Under the pieces are notes generated by a model. That model was not told the origin of the DNA, did no database searches, and was given only the letters and a program-made list of their open reading frames with translations. From positions 1-38,539 of the forward strand of contig CAMDBU010000045.1 of assembly GCA_945889495.1 (NCBI GenBank): DNA of 38,539 bases, read 5' to 3'. Position numbers and translations under genes: made by a program. This DNA comes from Syntrophobacter sp. SbD2. GTDB taxonomy: Bacteria > Desulfobacterota > Binatia > UBA9968. This document shows positions 23,866 to 32,218 of this stretch, in pieces (position 1 is the first letter of the stretch; every line of letters begins with the position of its first letter).

Positions 23866-25284
23866 TTATTTGCTAAATCCATACTCGGACCATTTGTCTT
23901 TGGCGCGATCGATAAACTCCTTGGGCACCCGGGCGGCGGGCGGGTAGGGGTGTTTGCGGGTGGCGTCGATCAGCATCTTGCTGCCGGCGCGGCGGCGCGG
24001 GTCGTGTTGTGGGATGTCGGCGGCGGCGGTGGAGGGGTCGACACCGGAGGGCACCACGCCGTCGACGAGAAAACTGTCGCGCGCCGGTTGGGCGCGAAAG
24101 CCCATGGCCCATTCGACTTGAAAGGGATTGCGCACGTCGATGTCGTCGTCGACGACAACGGTGAACTTGCCTTCCTTGTTCATCAGCGACCAGGCGCCCC
24201 AGGCGACTTCTTTTACTTGCTCGGGATATTCTTTCTTCATTGATATGACCAGCATGCCGCTGGCGCCACCGGCTTCGGTGAAGTGGACATCTTGCACCGG
24301 CAGGCCCAAGACGTTGCGCAGGTGGTGAAACAAGCCGGCGGAGCGGCTGAGGCTGCGGATGCAGCTCGATTCGCTGGGCGGCATTTGGCTTAAAAAAGAA
24401 TGATACACCGGCGCGCGTCTACGCGTGATGCAGGTGACGTCGATGACCGGCTGCTGGCCGCCGGGGCTCATGTAGCCGGAGAATTCGCCGAACGGGCCTT
24501 CCTGCTCGCGATAGCCGGCGCGCATGACGCCTTCGATGACGATCTCGGCGTTGGCCGGCACCTGCAGGTCGACGGTTTCGCATTGTACTAGCGGCACCGC
24601 TTCGCCGCGCAGGCCGCCGGCGACGGAGAATTCATCGGTGCCGTAGGGAAATTTGCTGATGGAAGTTAAGACGATGGCCGGGTCCATGCCGATGGCGATG
24701 GCGACGGGCATGTCCTGCTTGGCCGCTTCGTATTGGCGGATATGGCGCGCCGCATGCTGGGCACCGCCGACGTAGAGGCCGACATGCTGTTTGCCCTTCA
24801 TCTGAATTCTATAGGTCCCGACATTGCGCCGGCCGGTTTCAATGTCTTTGGTCACGACTACCGGTGCGGTGATGTAGGGACCGGGATCTTGGCTCGGTGT
24901 CCAGACCACTTGGGGCAGCGACAGCACGTCGATATCGGCGCCGCGGCAGATCAGTTCTTTGCACAGGCCGCTGTTCACCAACACCGGATCGATGGGATGG
25001 CGTTGGCCGTTCTCCCAGACCTGGGGAATTTTTTCGACGCTAGTCGACAGCGCGTGGGCGTAGATCGCCGGCGAACCGCCGATGACGCCGATGACCAGGG
25101 GAAACTTGCAGTCGCCGACTTGGCGAAAACCGAGAGCTGGCCGGTCGTTCCAGCCGTAGCGGTCGAAGGTGTGGCGGGTGATCGCGGACACTTCCCAGGA
25201 TGGATCGACGCGCTGCTCTATCCAGTGGAGTTTGCCGGAGGATTCTAAGCGCGCGAGATATTGTTGGAGATCGTTGTAGGGCAT
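23866..25284 (-). CDS. UbiD-family prenyl-FMN decarboxylase (copy 1)
   Basis: A 472-residue UbiD-like (de)carboxylase counted from the ATG at 25284 (MPYNDLQQYLARLESSGKL); TTG or GTG starts up to 25323 would add 13 poorly conserved residues. The catalytic set is visible: R159 in VGTYRIQM and E262/E267 in EGPFGEF, matching the Arg-Glu-Glu of characterised fungal Fdc1. Requires prenylated FMN made by a UbiX-type enzyme, not present here. It heads the minus-strand cluster of Rieske oxygenases and SBPs and probably removes, or adds, a carboxyl group on an aromatic or acrylic acid. A promoter candidate lies about 75 bases upstream. Confidence 0.92.
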   Translation of the reverse strand: MPYNDLQQYLARLESSGKLHWIEQRVDPSWEVSAITRHTFDRYGWNDRPALGFRQVGDCKFPLVIGVIGGSPAIYAHALSTSVEKIPQVWENGQRHPIDPVLVNSGLCKELICRGADIDVLSLPQVVWTPSQDPGPYITAPVVVTKDIETGRRNVGTYRIQMKGKQHVGLYVGGAQHAARHIRQYEAAKQDMPVAIAIGMDPAIVLTSISKFPYGTDEFSVAGGLRGEAVPLVQCETVDLQVPANAEIVIEGVMRAGYREQEGPFGEFSGYMSPGGQQPVIDVTCITRRRAPVYHSFLSQMPPSESSCIRSLSRSAGLFHHLRNVLGLPVQDVHFTEAGGASGMLVISMKKEYPEQVKEVAWGAWSLMNKEGKFTVVVDDDIDVRNPFQVEWAMGFRAQPARDSFLVDGVVPSGVDPSTAAADIPQHDPRRRAGSKMLIDATRKHPYPPAARVPKEFIDRAKDKWSEYGFSK

Positions 25285-25359
25285 TGGGGGCACTCTAGCC
25301 AAAATGGGATTTGCTTTCGACAACCTTGCGAGTATACAAACCGAGCGATGCTTAGCTCA

Positions 25360-25386
25360 ATTATCGGCTGGTGCCACGGCTGTCAA
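25360..25386 (-). promoter_or_regulatory. Candidate sigma70 promoter of the UbiD/Rieske cluster
   Basis: On the minus strand: TTGACA (25386-25381), 15-base spacer, GATAAT (25365-25360), five of six to consensus. Spacing is slightly short. The predicted leader to the ATG at 25284 is about 70 bases. Confidence 0.5.
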
Positions 25387-25446
25387 GTAACACCGAGCGT
25401 GGGTATTGGTTCAGTTTGGGTCGGCCGCGGCTCATCATTTGAAGAA

Positions 25447-25515
25447 AGATTTCTCGCTTCGCTCGAAATGACAGCAGAAAAGTCCAATTGTCATCTCGAA
25501 CGAAGTGAGAGATCT
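25447..25515. repeat. Inverted repeat with two 27-base arms (TGTCATNTCGANCGAAG type)
   Basis: The arm at 25489-25515 reads TGTCATCTCGAACGAAGTGA then GAGATCT. The arm at 25447-25473 is its complement with a few differences (TGTCATTTCGAGCGAAGCGA then GAAATCT when reversed). The spacer is 15 bases. It lies in the divergent gap between UbiD and the SBP at 25548. Confidence 0.85.
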
Positions 25516-25547
25516 CGGGTTAACTGAACCACTACCCGGGCGGGGGG

Positions 25548-26507
25548 ATGATGCGAGTGAAAAATATTTTCTTAATGCTACTCGTAGCGCTCTTCGCGAC
25601 CGAGCTTTACGCTGCGGACAAAGTTAGGATCGGCGTATCCAACTATAATATTTCCAATCTCACCGTTGGCGTCGCCCAGACCCGGGGCTTTTTCAAACAG
25701 GAAGGCATCGACGCGGAGATCATCCGCATGAACCCCAACGTCGCCACCATGGCGCTGGTGAGCGCCGATGTCGATTATTCCACGCTCATCGGCTCGACCA
25801 TCGTCGCCAACTTGAAAGGCGCGCGGGTCAAGATGATCGCCTGTTCCCTCGACCGCACGCCGTTGTCGCTGGTGAGCCGGGCCGATATTCGTTCGGTCAA
25901 GGAAGTGAAAGGTAAAACCATCGGCGTCGGCTCCTACGGCTCGACGCCGGATATCATCGCGCGCATGGTGGTGAAGCATCATGGCATCGATCCGGAGAGC
26001 GAGATCAAATTGCTCGCCCTCGGTTCGGACGCGGCGCGACTGACGGCGCTCAAAGAAGGCGTCATCGACGTCATGATCGTCGCGCCGCCGGTGGATTTCG
26101 AAGCCAAGCGCATGGGTTTCAACATCATCAGCCGCGCCGGCGATATTTTTCGCTTCCCGTACAACGGCATGGCCACCGGGATGAAAAAGTTGGCCGAACG
26201 ACCCGACGAAGTTAAAAGAGTCCTGCGGGCCATGCTCAAGGCCAACAACTATATTCTCAAGAATCGCGACGGCACAGTTCAGGTGCTGGTCAACTGGGCC
26301 AAGTCTAAACAGGAGTTCGCTGAAGCCGGCTACGACTCCGCGGTGAACGTGTTCAGCGCCGACGGCAGCATTCCCGAAGAGGGCATGCGCGTGGTGCTCG
26401 ACGGTCTGCGCAAGTCGATGAACATCACGCGGCAAGTAGCGCTCAGCGAGGTTGCCGATCTTGGACCTTTGCTCGAAGCCCAGCGCGAGCTCGGGCTGAA
26501 AAAGTAG
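25548..26507 (+). CDS. NMT1/SsuA-type substrate-binding protein
   Basis: A 319-residue secreted SBP. Tandem ATGs at 25548 and 25551 follow a G-rich ribosome site. The signal peptide ends about residue 22 (LYAAD). Fold landmarks: VRIGVSNYNISNLTVGVA, RGFFKQEGIDAEIIRM, VKGKTIGVGSYGSTPD and IDVMIVAPPVDFEAKRMG. The gene is divergent from the UbiD cluster across the repeat at 25447-25515 and could share its control. No transporter genes follow; the next gene is a small lipoprotein with its own promoter. Confidence 0.9.
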   Translation: MMRVKNIFLMLLVALFATELYAADKVRIGVSNYNISNLTVGVAQTRGFFKQEGIDAEIIRMNPNVATMALVSADVDYSTLIGSTIVANLKGARVKMIACSLDRTPLSLVSRADIRSVKEVKGKTIGVGSYGSTPDIIARMVVKHHGIDPESEIKLLALGSDAARLTALKEGVIDVMIVAPPVDFEAKRMGFNIISRAGDIFRFPYNGMATGMKKLAERPDEVKRVLRAMLKANNYILKNRDGTVQVLVNWAKSKQEFAEAGYDSAVNVFSADGSIPEEGMRVVLDGLRKSMNITRQVALSEVADLGPLLEAQRELGLKK

Positions 26508-26555
26508 CCCATCTGGGGCCGGTTCCTAGCGCCCCTCATGAGTCGCATGGGTTAA

Positions 26556-26583
26556 TTGACAAGCGCCATCAAGGGTAGATAAT
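26556..26583 (+). promoter_or_regulatory. Candidate sigma70 promoter for the small lipoprotein
   Basis: TTGACA (26556-26561), 16-base spacer, GATAAT (26578-26583), five of six to consensus. It lies about 40 bases upstream of the ATG at 26622. Confidence 0.6.
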
Positions 26584-26621
26584 GACCGCAAGTCCAGCGC
26601 TAGGTTGCCAAGGAGAATTTT

Positions 26622-26921
26622 ATGAAACCATTCGCACTCACGCCTCTTGCGGCGGTCGTTCTCTCGTCTCTAGTTGGTTGCGCCAGCGTCGACTACAGCC
26701 GGCCCGGAATATCGAGCCAGGAAGTGGCGCGCACGGGCGACTACTGCCACAAGATTTTACAGCCGGTCGGTCCGCCGACTCCGACGCGGGTGGCGCCGGC
26801 TGCCGGCGATACCACCGACTACTACGGTCCCTGCGACGGTCCTACGCTCGCCGAACAGATCCAACAGCAGCGGCGCTTCGAGTCCTACCGCTTCGGTAAG
26901 GACTACATGGACGAGGGATAA
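26622..26921 (+). CDS. Small lipoprotein of unknown function
   Basis: A 99-residue protein with a clear lipoprotein signal (MKPFALTPLAAVVLSS then LVGC, acylated Cys20). AAGGAG lies 7 bases before the ATG and a good promoter lies upstream, so it is a real, independently expressed gene. The mature part is polar, with two further cysteines (in DYCHK and GPCDG) that could form a disulfide in the periplasm. I do not recognise a family. It is closed by a hairpin at 26946-26967. Confidence 0.82.
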   Translation: MKPFALTPLAAVVLSSLVGCASVDYSRPGISSQEVARTGDYCHKILQPVGPPTPTRVAPAAGDTTDYYGPCDGPTLAEQIQQQRRFESYRFGKDYMDEG

Positions 26922-26945
26922 GATCCGCAGCGGTCTTAATCGACT

Positions 26946-26967
26946 GTGACCCGCTCCGGCGGGTCAC
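26946..26967 (+). terminator. Possible terminator hairpin without T run
   Basis: Perfect 9-base stem GTGACCCGC/GCGGGTCAC with loop TCCG, 24 bases after the lipoprotein stop. No T tract follows, so termination would be factor-dependent or the hairpin may protect the transcript end. Confidence 0.45.
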
Positions 26968-27180
26968 TGGCCGACTTACCTTGTCATAGATCGTAACTCC
27001 GCTCGGTATTTTTCATTCCTCGCCGCGGTTTCGCCGCGCGATCCAAGCTGATTGCCGTTCCTTTCGCCGCGTAAGTCCGCGTGACTTGCGCCGGAAATGT
27101 TTTGCGTTTTCAGAATTTTGAATATAGGTATGGGACCATTCCGCCTTGGGAAACTTTTCCGCCGGTGTTTGGAGGATTCC

Positions 27181-27738
27181 ATGTTCAAAGTCGAAGCCAA
27201 TCTCAAAGAGATCGCGGCCAAGCAGTTGACCCAGCGCGCCGGGCGCAAGGAGGGCGCGCCGCGCCGGCCGGTGACCACGGTCAATTGCAAGGCGCTCCAT
27301 GGCTTGCAATTCCGCGCCACCGTGGAAGGGCATGAGTTTATTTCCGACGAAGGCGATGAGGCGGGTGGCCATGACGCCGGGCCGGCGCCGCTGCGCTATT
27401 TTCTCGGCGGCATCATGATGTGCCATCAGGTTTGGTGCGTGAAAAGCGCGGCGGTGGCCGATGTGCAGCTCGACCGGCTCGAAGGCGAGATCTCCGGTTT
27501 CGTCGAGGCCGGCGGCAGCGAAGGCGGCGAGGAGAAGGATCGCGGATTCGATCTGATCAAGTACACCGTGACGATTAAAAGTCCCAATCCGGCCACGGCG
27601 ATTCAATCGATCGTCGACGCCGCGACCAAGCGCTGCCCGGCGTTTGCTTCGGCGGCGCGCGCCATCCCCATCGAAGTGACGATCAAACTCAACGATCAGG
27701 AGCTTGGCATGAAACTCTACGACAGGAGAAAGAAGTGA
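27181..27738 (+). CDS. OsmC-family protein
   Basis: The start is set at the ATG at 27181 because TGGAGGA lies 5 bases upstream; a frame from 27097 lacks a ribosome site. The 185-residue product has the OsmC pattern GHEFISDEGDEAGGHDAGPA, then PLRYFLGGIMMCHQVWC with Cys residues at the position where OsmC/Ohr enzymes carry a reactive thiol. Classic members reduce organic hydroperoxides. Here its stop overlaps the GTG of the UbiD gene, so it is translationally coupled to a decarboxylase, which suggests an accessory role in that pathway rather than general stress defence. Confidence 0.85.
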   Translation: MFKVEANLKEIAAKQLTQRAGRKEGAPRRPVTTVNCKALHGLQFRATVEGHEFISDEGDEAGGHDAGPAPLRYFLGGIMMCHQVWCVKSAAVADVQLDRLEGEISGFVEAGGSEGGEEKDRGFDLIKYTVTIKSPNPATAIQSIVDAATKRCPAFASAARAIPIEVTIKLNDQELGMKLYDRRKK

Positions 27739-29150
27739 TTTTTAACGATCTGAGAGAATACATCGCCAAGCTCCAAGAGTTGGACGAGATCAAGAGTATC
27801 GACGGCGCCAGCTGCGAGCTGGAAATCGGCGCCATCACCGAACTGGCGTCGTTCCGCAAGCGTTGCCCAGCGGTGTTGTTCGATTCGATCAAAGGCCATA
27901 AGAAGGGCTTTCGGGTTCTGACCAACTTTCTGTCCAACCGCTTGCGCGAGCGCATGGTGTTCGGCGTGTCCAACGAGCTCACCGATCCCGAGGCGGTGCT
28001 CTACTGGAAAGAGCGGCTGAAACATTATGAGCCGGTGGAACCGGTGGAAGTGAAGGACGGCCCGGTTAAGCACAACGTCATGGTCGACGATCAGGTCGAT
28101 CTCACGCAGCTGCCCTGGCCGCGCTGGCACCAGCGCGACGGCGGGCCCTATATCTGCGCGACCTCGTCGGTGACCCGTGATCCCGAGTCCGGTTACATCA
28201 ACATCGGTTCCTACCGCTTCATGCTGCTCGGCAAAAATAAGATCGTCGCTCATATCGGTTCGGGCCATCATGGCGATGTCATTCGCAAGAAATATTGGGC
28301 CAAGGGCAAAGCCTGTCCGATCGCGATTTCGCTGGGCCAAGAGCCGTCCTTGCTGGTGGCCGCCGGCACTAATACCAATTGGGGCGTGTCGGAGTACGGC
28401 TTTGCCGGCTGGATGCGCGGTGCACCGGTGGAAATCACCAAGGGTGTGTTCACCGACCTGCCGATTCCGGCCACCGCCGAGGTGGTGCTCGAAGGCGAAA
28501 TGCTGCCGCCCTCGGCTGGCACCGAGATCGAAGGGCCGTTCGGCGAATTCTCCGGCTACTATGGCGGCGGCGCGCGACCGGCGCCGGTGACCATGATCAA
28601 AAGCATTCTCTACCGCAACGATCCGATCATTCTCGGTTCGCCGCCGTTTTTGGGCGCCAGCCGCGGCATTCTGTCGTCGCGCGGCATTCTCGTCTGGAAC
28701 GAACTGGACGCGTTGGGCATCCCCGACATTAAAGCCGTCAATTATTCCTGGGGCATGTGCATCATCTCGCTCAAGCAGGCCTATCCCGGCCACGCCATGC
28801 GCGCGGCGCACGGCGCCATCGCCGGCACCGCCGGTTACCATGGCCGGTTCGTCATCGTCGTCGACGAGGATATAGACCCGTATAATTTAGAGCAGGTGCT
28901 TTGGGCCGTTGCCACGCGTTGCGATCCGGAGAGCTCTTTGGACGTGGCGCGGCGCATCTGGAGTTACAAGATCGATCCGCGCCTGCCCAAGCAGAAAAAA
29001 GAGCTCGGCGACTACACCGGCGCGGTGGCGATCATCGACGCCTGCCGGCCCTATCATTGGATCGAAGATTTCCCGGCGACCACGCAAATCGCCGAAGAGC
29101 TGTTGAAGGAAACCAACGCCAAGTGGGGCAAGGCGATTGGCGAAGATTGA
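27735..29150 (+). CDS. UbiD-family prenyl-FMN decarboxylase (copy 2)
   Basis: A 471-residue UbiD-like enzyme beginning at a GTG whose last bases overlap the OsmC-like stop (GTGA), with AGGAGAAAG upstream. Catalytic residues are R161 in IGSYRFML and E266/E271 in EGPFGEF. Only moderately similar to copy 1 at 23866, with shared motifs SVAGG/FAGWMRG and GPFGEFSGY, so the two probably serve different acids. Substrate unknown. The next gene on the strand, after a 166-base gap with a repeat, is the molybdenum hydroxylase large subunit. Confidence 0.92.
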   Translation: MIFNDLREYIAKLQELDEIKSIDGASCELEIGAITELASFRKRCPAVLFDSIKGHKKGFRVLTNFLSNRLRERMVFGVSNELTDPEAVLYWKERLKHYEPVEPVEVKDGPVKHNVMVDDQVDLTQLPWPRWHQRDGGPYICATSSVTRDPESGYINIGSYRFMLLGKNKIVAHIGSGHHGDVIRKKYWAKGKACPIAISLGQEPSLLVAAGTNTNWGVSEYGFAGWMRGAPVEITKGVFTDLPIPATAEVVLEGEMLPPSAGTEIEGPFGEFSGYYGGGARPAPVTMIKSILYRNDPIILGSPPFLGASRGILSSRGILVWNELDALGIPDIKAVNYSWGMCIISLKQAYPGHAMRAAHGAIAGTAGYHGRFVIVVDEDIDPYNLEQVLWAVATRCDPESSLDVARRIWSYKIDPRLPKQKKELGDYTGAVAIIDACRPYHWIEDFPATTQIAEELLKETNAKWGKAIGED

Positions 29151-29177
29151 GAATCGGATCTCGGATTCGGATGAATT

Positions 29178-29258
29178 AGCCGCAAAGAACGCAGAGGACG
29201 CAAAGGTCGGAAAGTTTTGCAAAAATCTTTTCCTACCTTCGTGTCCTTCGTGGTGAAA
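29178..29258. repeat. CACGAAGG inverted repeat, divergent two-armed copy
   Basis: The right arm, CCTTCGTGTCCTTCGTGGTG (29236-29255, extending to 29258), matches the right arm at 13328. The left arm (29178-29210) has drifted to GCAAAGAACGCAGAGGACGC-type units, still roughly complementary. Confidence 0.75.
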
Positions 29259-29316
29259 CCCTCTTCCACAATAATATAGGCAGCGAAATTCAACGAACTA
29301 GCTCGACACGTATATT

Positions 29317-31695
29317 ATGGACTTTCCCATCAATCCGCCCATCGGCGAACGAGTCAGACGAAAAGAAACCGAGCGCTTCGTCTCCGGCACTGGCCGCTAT
29401 GTCGACGATCTGTTGCCGGCCGGGACGCTGCATGTGTCGTTCGTGCGCAGCTCCTGCGCGCATGCGCGGATTAAATCGATAGACGTCACGGCGGCCCGCG
29501 CCATGCCCGGCGTGCGCGCGGTTTATACCGGCGCCGACATCGCCGCCCATGTGAAGCCGCTGCGGGTAGGTGGCAGTTCGGTTTTACGGCCGGTGAAGCT
29601 TTATCCATTAGCCGTCGACAAGGTGCGCTATTTCGGCGAGCCGCTGGCGGTTGTCGTCGCCGACAACCGCTATCTCGCCGAGGACGCCATCGACATGGTG
29701 GCGGTGGATTACGAAATGTTGCCCGCGGTGGTCGATCCGGAAAAGGCGATGGAGCCGGGGGCGGCGCTGGTGCATGAAGAGGCCGGCAGCAACATCGTTT
29801 ATAAATTTCATTTCGCCACCGACGGCATCGACAAAGTGTTTCAAGACGCCGAAGTGGTTATCAAGGAACGCATCCGCAGCCACCGCATCACCGCCTGCCC
29901 GATCGAGCCGCGCGCCTACCTGGCGCACTACAACAAGGACGAGGACACTTTGACCATGTGGTCGGCGACGGCTAATCCGCATTCCTTGCGCGGCCGCATC
30001 GCTGAGATCATCGATTTCCCCGAGGGCAAGATTCGCGTCATCGCGCCAGATGTCGGCGGTTCCTTCGGCGTGAAGATTCAGACCTACCAAGAAGAGCTCT
30101 TGCTGCCCTATCTGTCGCGCGAGCTGGGCCGACCGATCAAGTGGTGCGAGACCCGCATTGAACACATGCGCAACGGCCGCCATGGCCGGGATCAGATTCA
30201 TTACGTCGAGATGGCGCTGAAAAAAGACGGCACCATGCTGGGGATTCGCGACAAGATCATCGCCGACATGGGCTCGACCTACACCGTCGACCACTCGATC
30301 CAGGCGGCGGCGCTGTACATGACCGGGGTGTACCAGATTCAAAATTATTCGGTCGACGCGCTCGGCATCGCCACCACCAAGACCACCCACGGCTCGTTGC
30401 GCGGCATCGGCAAGGCGGACGCATCGTATATTCTCGAGCGCTTGGTCGACATCGCGGCGCGCCAGTTAAAAATCGACCCCATCGAACTGCGGCTGAAAAA
30501 TTTCATTCCCGCCGAGGCGTTTCCCTATCGCAACGTCACCGGCGCGCTCTACGACAGCGGCCAGTATCATCTGGCGATGCGGCGCACCGCCGAGATGGCC
30601 GGCTACGACCGGCTGCGCCAGGAACAGATCGAGCTGCGCAAGCAGGGCATCTACCGCGGCATCGGCGTGGCGTTTGTCATGGAGCCGACGAGTTCGAGCC
30701 GGATTCACGCCACCGGCGGCTACGCTTCTTGCCGCTTGCGCATCGATCCGTCGGGGGCGGCGACGGTGTTCTCGAGCATGGGCGAACAGGGGCAAGGCCA
30801 CGAGACCACCATCGCCCAGATCGTCGCCAGCCAGACCGGCATTCCCTTCGACAAGATTACGGTGATTCACGGCGACACTTTGCCGACGCCCTATGGTTTT
30901 GGCACCGGCAGCAGCCGTTCTTCCGTCGTGCTCATGCCGTCGGCCTGGGTGGCCGGCAAATTGATGCGCGATAAAATGCTCGGCATCGCGGCGCGCCAGC
31001 TGAAAGTGCTGCCGGAAAATCTGCAAATCGACGGCGGCAAGGTTTTCGCCAAAGACCATCCCGAACAGTCCATCGCGGTGATGGAAATCATCCGCACTGC
31101 CTACGGCGCGATTCACTTGCTGCCGGAAAATATGGAACCGGGCCTCGAAGTCACCGGTTACTTTATCAATCCCAACATCGACTATACGCCGGACGACAAG
31201 GGGCGGATGAATACCTTTTCCAGTTATCCCTACGCCGCGGTGATCGCGGTGGTCGATGTCGATATCGAGACCGGCATGATCAAAATCGTCCGCTACTCGA
31301 CGGTGCATGACTGCGGCAACATGATCAATCCGCAGATCGTCGACACCCAGCAGCAGGGCTCGATCATGCAGGGCATCGGCGCGGCCTTATACGAAGAGCT
31401 GCGCTACGACGAGGACGGCCAGCTGATCTCATCGTCGTTCATGGATTACCGCTTGCCCTGCGCCGAGGAAGTGCCGGAGCTGCAACTGGAACATATTATT
31501 ACGCCCAATCCGTTCACCCCGCTGGGCGCCAAGGGCGCCGGCGAGACCGGCATGTTGGGACCGCCGCCGGCGCTATGCAGCGCGGTGGAAGACGCGTTGA
31601 GCCCGTTTGGCGTGAAGGTGCGCGAGACCCCGCTGACCCCGGATCGAGTTTTAAATCTTATCGAGAAAGCGCAGGCGACACCGGCCCATGGCTAA
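29317..31695 (+). CDS. Molybdenum hydroxylase, molybdopterin-binding large subunit (xanthine dehydrogenase/CoxL family)
   Basis: A 792-residue catalytic subunit. It opens IGERVRRKETERFVSGTGRY, has the cofactor motif GGSFGVK (247-253) and the catalytic glutamate E743 in GAKGAGETGMLGPP. The active-site loop reads THGSLRGIGKADA (357-369) where aerobic CO dehydrogenase has AYRCSFR. There is no cysteine, so it is not a CO oxidiser. The loop also departs from the common YRGAGRPEA, pointing to an unusual substrate, probably an aromatic or N-heteroaromatic ring or acid. It overlaps the small-subunit gene by 8 bases. No cofactor maturation genes are in the window. Confidence 0.93.
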   Translation: MDFPINPPIGERVRRKETERFVSGTGRYVDDLLPAGTLHVSFVRSSCAHARIKSIDVTAARAMPGVRAVYTGADIAAHVKPLRVGGSSVLRPVKLYPLAVDKVRYFGEPLAVVVADNRYLAEDAIDMVAVDYEMLPAVVDPEKAMEPGAALVHEEAGSNIVYKFHFATDGIDKVFQDAEVVIKERIRSHRITACPIEPRAYLAHYNKDEDTLTMWSATANPHSLRGRIAEIIDFPEGKIRVIAPDVGGSFGVKIQTYQEELLLPYLSRELGRPIKWCETRIEHMRNGRHGRDQIHYVEMALKKDGTMLGIRDKIIADMGSTYTVDHSIQAAALYMTGVYQIQNYSVDALGIATTKTTHGSLRGIGKADASYILERLVDIAARQLKIDPIELRLKNFIPAEAFPYRNVTGALYDSGQYHLAMRRTAEMAGYDRLRQEQIELRKQGIYRGIGVAFVMEPTSSSRIHATGGYASCRLRIDPSGAATVFSSMGEQGQGHETTIAQIVASQTGIPFDKITVIHGDTLPTPYGFGTGSSRSSVVLMPSAWVAGKLMRDKMLGIAARQLKVLPENLQIDGGKVFAKDHPEQSIAVMEIIRTAYGAIHLLPENMEPGLEVTGYFINPNIDYTPDDKGRMNTFSSYPYAAVIAVVDVDIETGMIKIVRYSTVHDCGNMINPQIVDTQQQGSIMQGIGAALYEELRYDEDGQLISSSFMDYRLPCAEEVPELQLEHIITPNPFTPLGAKGAGETGMLGPPPALCSAVEDALSPFGVKVRETPLTPDRVLNLIEKAQATPAHG

Positions 31696-32158
31696 GAGCA
31701 TCACGTTGACCGTCAACGGCAAATCCTACAGCGGCGAGGCGGACTCGCGCACTTTGTTAGTGCATTTTCTCCGTGACGCGTTAAGCTTGACCGGCACCCA
31801 TGTGGGCTGCGTGGTCGGCCGCTGCGGCGCCTGCACCGTCATGTGGAACGGCACGGCGGTGAAGTCCTGCATGGTGTTCGCCGTCCAAGCGGACGGCGAT
31901 GAGGTCGTCACGGTGGAAGGCTTGGTCAAGGACAAACGCTTGCATCCCTTGCAGCAGTCGTTTTGGAAAAACGACGCGGTGGAGTGCGGCTACTGCACGC
32001 CCGGCATGCTGATGTCCGCCTACGGTTTGCTGCAGAAAAATCGTAATCCGTCCGACGAGCAAATCAAAAAAGCGATCTCCGGCAATCTCTGCCGCTGCAC
32101 CGGCTACGGCAATATCGTCGCGGCGATCAAGGAAGCCGCCGGCAACTTCACGAAATAA
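31688..32158 (+). CDS. Molybdenum hydroxylase, 2x[2Fe-2S] small subunit
   Basis: The 156-residue CoxS-type subunit has both clusters: plant-type ferredoxin ligands C41, C46, C49 and C61 (GCVVGRCGACTV), and the helical-bundle ligands C100, C103, C135 and C137 (CGYCTPGM, NLCRCTGY). It passes electrons from the molybdenum centre to the FAD subunit. Its ATG lies inside the end of the large-subunit gene. Unusually, the FAD-subunit gene does not follow directly; two SBP genes stand between. Confidence 0.96.
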   Translation: MAKSITLTVNGKSYSGEADSRTLLVHFLRDALSLTGTHVGCVVGRCGACTVMWNGTAVKSCMVFAVQADGDEVVTVEGLVKDKRLHPLQQSFWKNDAVECGYCTPGMLMSAYGLLQKNRNPSDEQIKKAISGNLCRCTGYGNIVAAIKEAAGNFTK

Positions 32159-32218
32159 CCGAGCCGCCATGGTGAGCATCTTCCAAACCGTTTTCCGTCA
32201 CCGGGCGGGAGAGCTAAG

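Noticed and set aside
27717-28841. 374-codon open frame on the - strand opposite UbiD copy 2
   Set aside because: Antisense to a protein with intact UbiD catalytic residues; composition is typical of a shadow frame.
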